Assembly: GCA_008711295.1 (NCBI GenBank)
Contig: VUYV01000121.1
Span: 682,488 to 746,487 of the forward strand
DNA from: Anarhynchus alexandrinus
Taxonomy: Eukaryota; Chordata; Aves; Charadriiformes; Charadriidae
Direction: 5' to 3'
Length of the DNA: 64,000 nt
The translations under genes and the position numbers were made by a program. Of this stretch, positions 62,601 to 64,000 are shown piece after piece; the stretch's first letter is position 1, and each line of letters begins with the position of its first letter. The notes below the pieces were generated by a model that did not search any database, was not told where the DNA came from, and worked only from the letters and a program-made list of their open reading frames with translations.

Positions 62601-64000
62601 TAATCAAACAACTGTAAGTTACCTTTATTTAATCCTTTTTGTTGAGAGATACACTAAGTCAAATAGCATCTGCAGAAGACTCAGAGCTTTAATAACTCAC
62701 TGTGGCTCAGCTGTTATGTAGGAGCTTGACCAATATATCATACAGCACACTGTCTAGAACAAAAACTATGGCTATAATACAAATAGGCTTTAGTCTAGCT
62801 AATAGCAGAAGACCCGTGCCTGGGCACCAAGAGTTTCATGCTATCAGTTACCAACTTCTAGTTTCTGGCTAAACTTCTAAGAGCATCTCGAGGGGGCCAT
62901 ACAACCATCACTGCTGTTGGTATCCAAAAATCACCTCTTATGTATCTCTGATAGGTAATGCAAACTTTACTCACCAATTGCTTTCTAAATGCAGGTGAAA
63001 AAAATCCAAGAGAAATAAGGAGGAATGAAAGACGACTTCCATAATACATCAAAAATTATGTGTGGTTTTTTTTTAAATATCATTAAAAAATGGCAAAACT
63101 CAAGTTCATACAACATGGGCCTACAGAATATAAATAATGGGTCTGTAAACACCTTTGGGTTCACAGTGTATCCAGAGCTGTGACACAGAGGTAGAGTGCG
63201 CTGTTTCATCTAGCTGTTGGGTTTTTTTGTTTTGTTGTGTGTGTGGGTTTTTTGGTGTGTTGATTTTTTTTTGTTTGGTTGGGTTTTTTAAGCCTGTCAT
63301 CTTTCTTGATGTAAAGTTTTCAAGTTCTACTGAAACCATCTCTGGTTGGACCTCATGATATCGGCAGATGCTACCACAGAATCCAAGGATAGTAATGCAC
63401 ACCCCCTTTTCTGGATTTCATTCCTACTTTCTCTGGGAATTATAGGCAGACTAAAAGGAATCGTTCTGTCAAATCACCGGTGTGCTCCAATCCATTTGGA
63501 CTTTTCTACTTAAGAATGTGAAGAGACATCACTTTCCAGAGAAGCAAGAAGAAGGGAAGCTAATGGAACATACAACTGTCGTATGTGGTCAGTACAGGAA
63601 AAGGTTAATAATTTTCCCTGTAAAGATAATGTAACATCAACCCTTCTCACACCAGCATGGCCAAGTTAGATAAGACGGGAAAAGAATGGAACATATCTTG
63701 TTTTACAGAATAACCTAAAGACAATCGAATATGATGAGGAAGCAGCAGATTCAGAAGAGCATTGGCCTCTCAATGGAAAGAGAAAACTATAACCTTAAAC
63801 TGTAACATCTCTGCAGTAAGAACCATCCTTTCAGTTACATCTTTGCATAGTACCTAGCATAACAGCACCCATAACCACATCAGTAGTTAAACCATTTCTT
63901 TTAAAAGAGCAACACTGAGACAATAATGTCTGCCAGGAAACAAGCAGCTTCCTTGCAAAGTTTTTTAATACTTAAAGTAGGAAATACTGTCTGTATTTTA
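59670..64000 (-). other. NRXN1: Intron upstream of the EGF2 exon (partial)
   Basis: Intron leading back to the next upstream LNS3 exon, which lies beyond the window. The acceptor is a strong TTTTCTTCTCAG. Apart from a T/G-rich tract at 63218-63290 I see nothing but AT-rich single-copy-looking sequence. Confidence 0.83.
63218..63290 (+). repeat. T/G-rich low-complexity tract
   Basis: GGGTTTTTTTG, TGTGTGTG and GGTTGGG units over about 70 bp. A/C-rich in the NRXN1 transcript. Confidence 0.9.

Noticed and set aside
1..64000. tRNA, rRNA, microRNA or CRISPR array
   Set aside because: No tRNA box A/B pairs, rRNA segments or regular spaced repeats were noticed; a covariance-model search would be needed to exclude small RNAs.

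Overview
The window comes from a vertebrate nuclear genome, almost certainly a bird. It is AT-rich, has few dense repeats, and carries chicken-repeat-1 (CR1) retrotransposon 3' ends with the avian octamer tail (positions 21436-21795 and, inverted, 9290-9638). The species cannot be named from this sequence. Three stretches of ambiguous bases show it is an assembly: 49 Ns at 49921-49969 and single Ns at 28949 and 50403.

Only one gene is recognisable: neurexin-1 (NRXN1), on the minus strand, spread over the whole window. Seven exons can be placed to the base. In transcript order they are 59669-59286 (384 nt, end of LNS3 plus EGF2), 51619-51416 (204 nt, start of LNS4), 49277-49251 (27 nt, the alternative SS3 microexon), 25810-25688 (123 nt, LNS4), 20226-19845 (382 nt, end of LNS4 and start of LNS5), 19317-19127 (191 nt, LNS5) and 4289-4116 (174 nt, end of LNS5). 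All have GT-AG introns and compatible phases. Together they encode about 495 codons of the extracellular part of alpha-neurexin, a presynaptic adhesion receptor. Earlier exons lie beyond 64000. EGF3, LNS6, the beta-neurexin promoter and the transmembrane exon lie before position 1.

The rest (about 62.5 kb) is intron: 14.8 kb, 0.5 kb, 5.5 kb, 23.4 kb, 2.1 kb and 7.7 kb, plus two partial introns. These hold five CR1-derived pieces (two well preserved 3' ends, one degraded copy, one tail remnant, one ancient long relic), simple repeats, several T/G-rich tracts, two CpG clusters, a GC-rich island beside the assembly gap, and AT-rich blocks dense in homeodomain-type motifs. I saw no second protein gene, tRNA, rRNA, CRISPR array or intact mobile element.

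The points most worth following are the SS3 microexon and its surroundings, a tandem acceptor and branch point arrangement at 20227-20262 that could give either a truncated neurexin or an in-frame alternative N-terminus, the G-quadruplex-capable GC island at 50290-50430, and the intronic CpG cluster at about 15815-16180. All human comparisons are from memory, not from an alignment.
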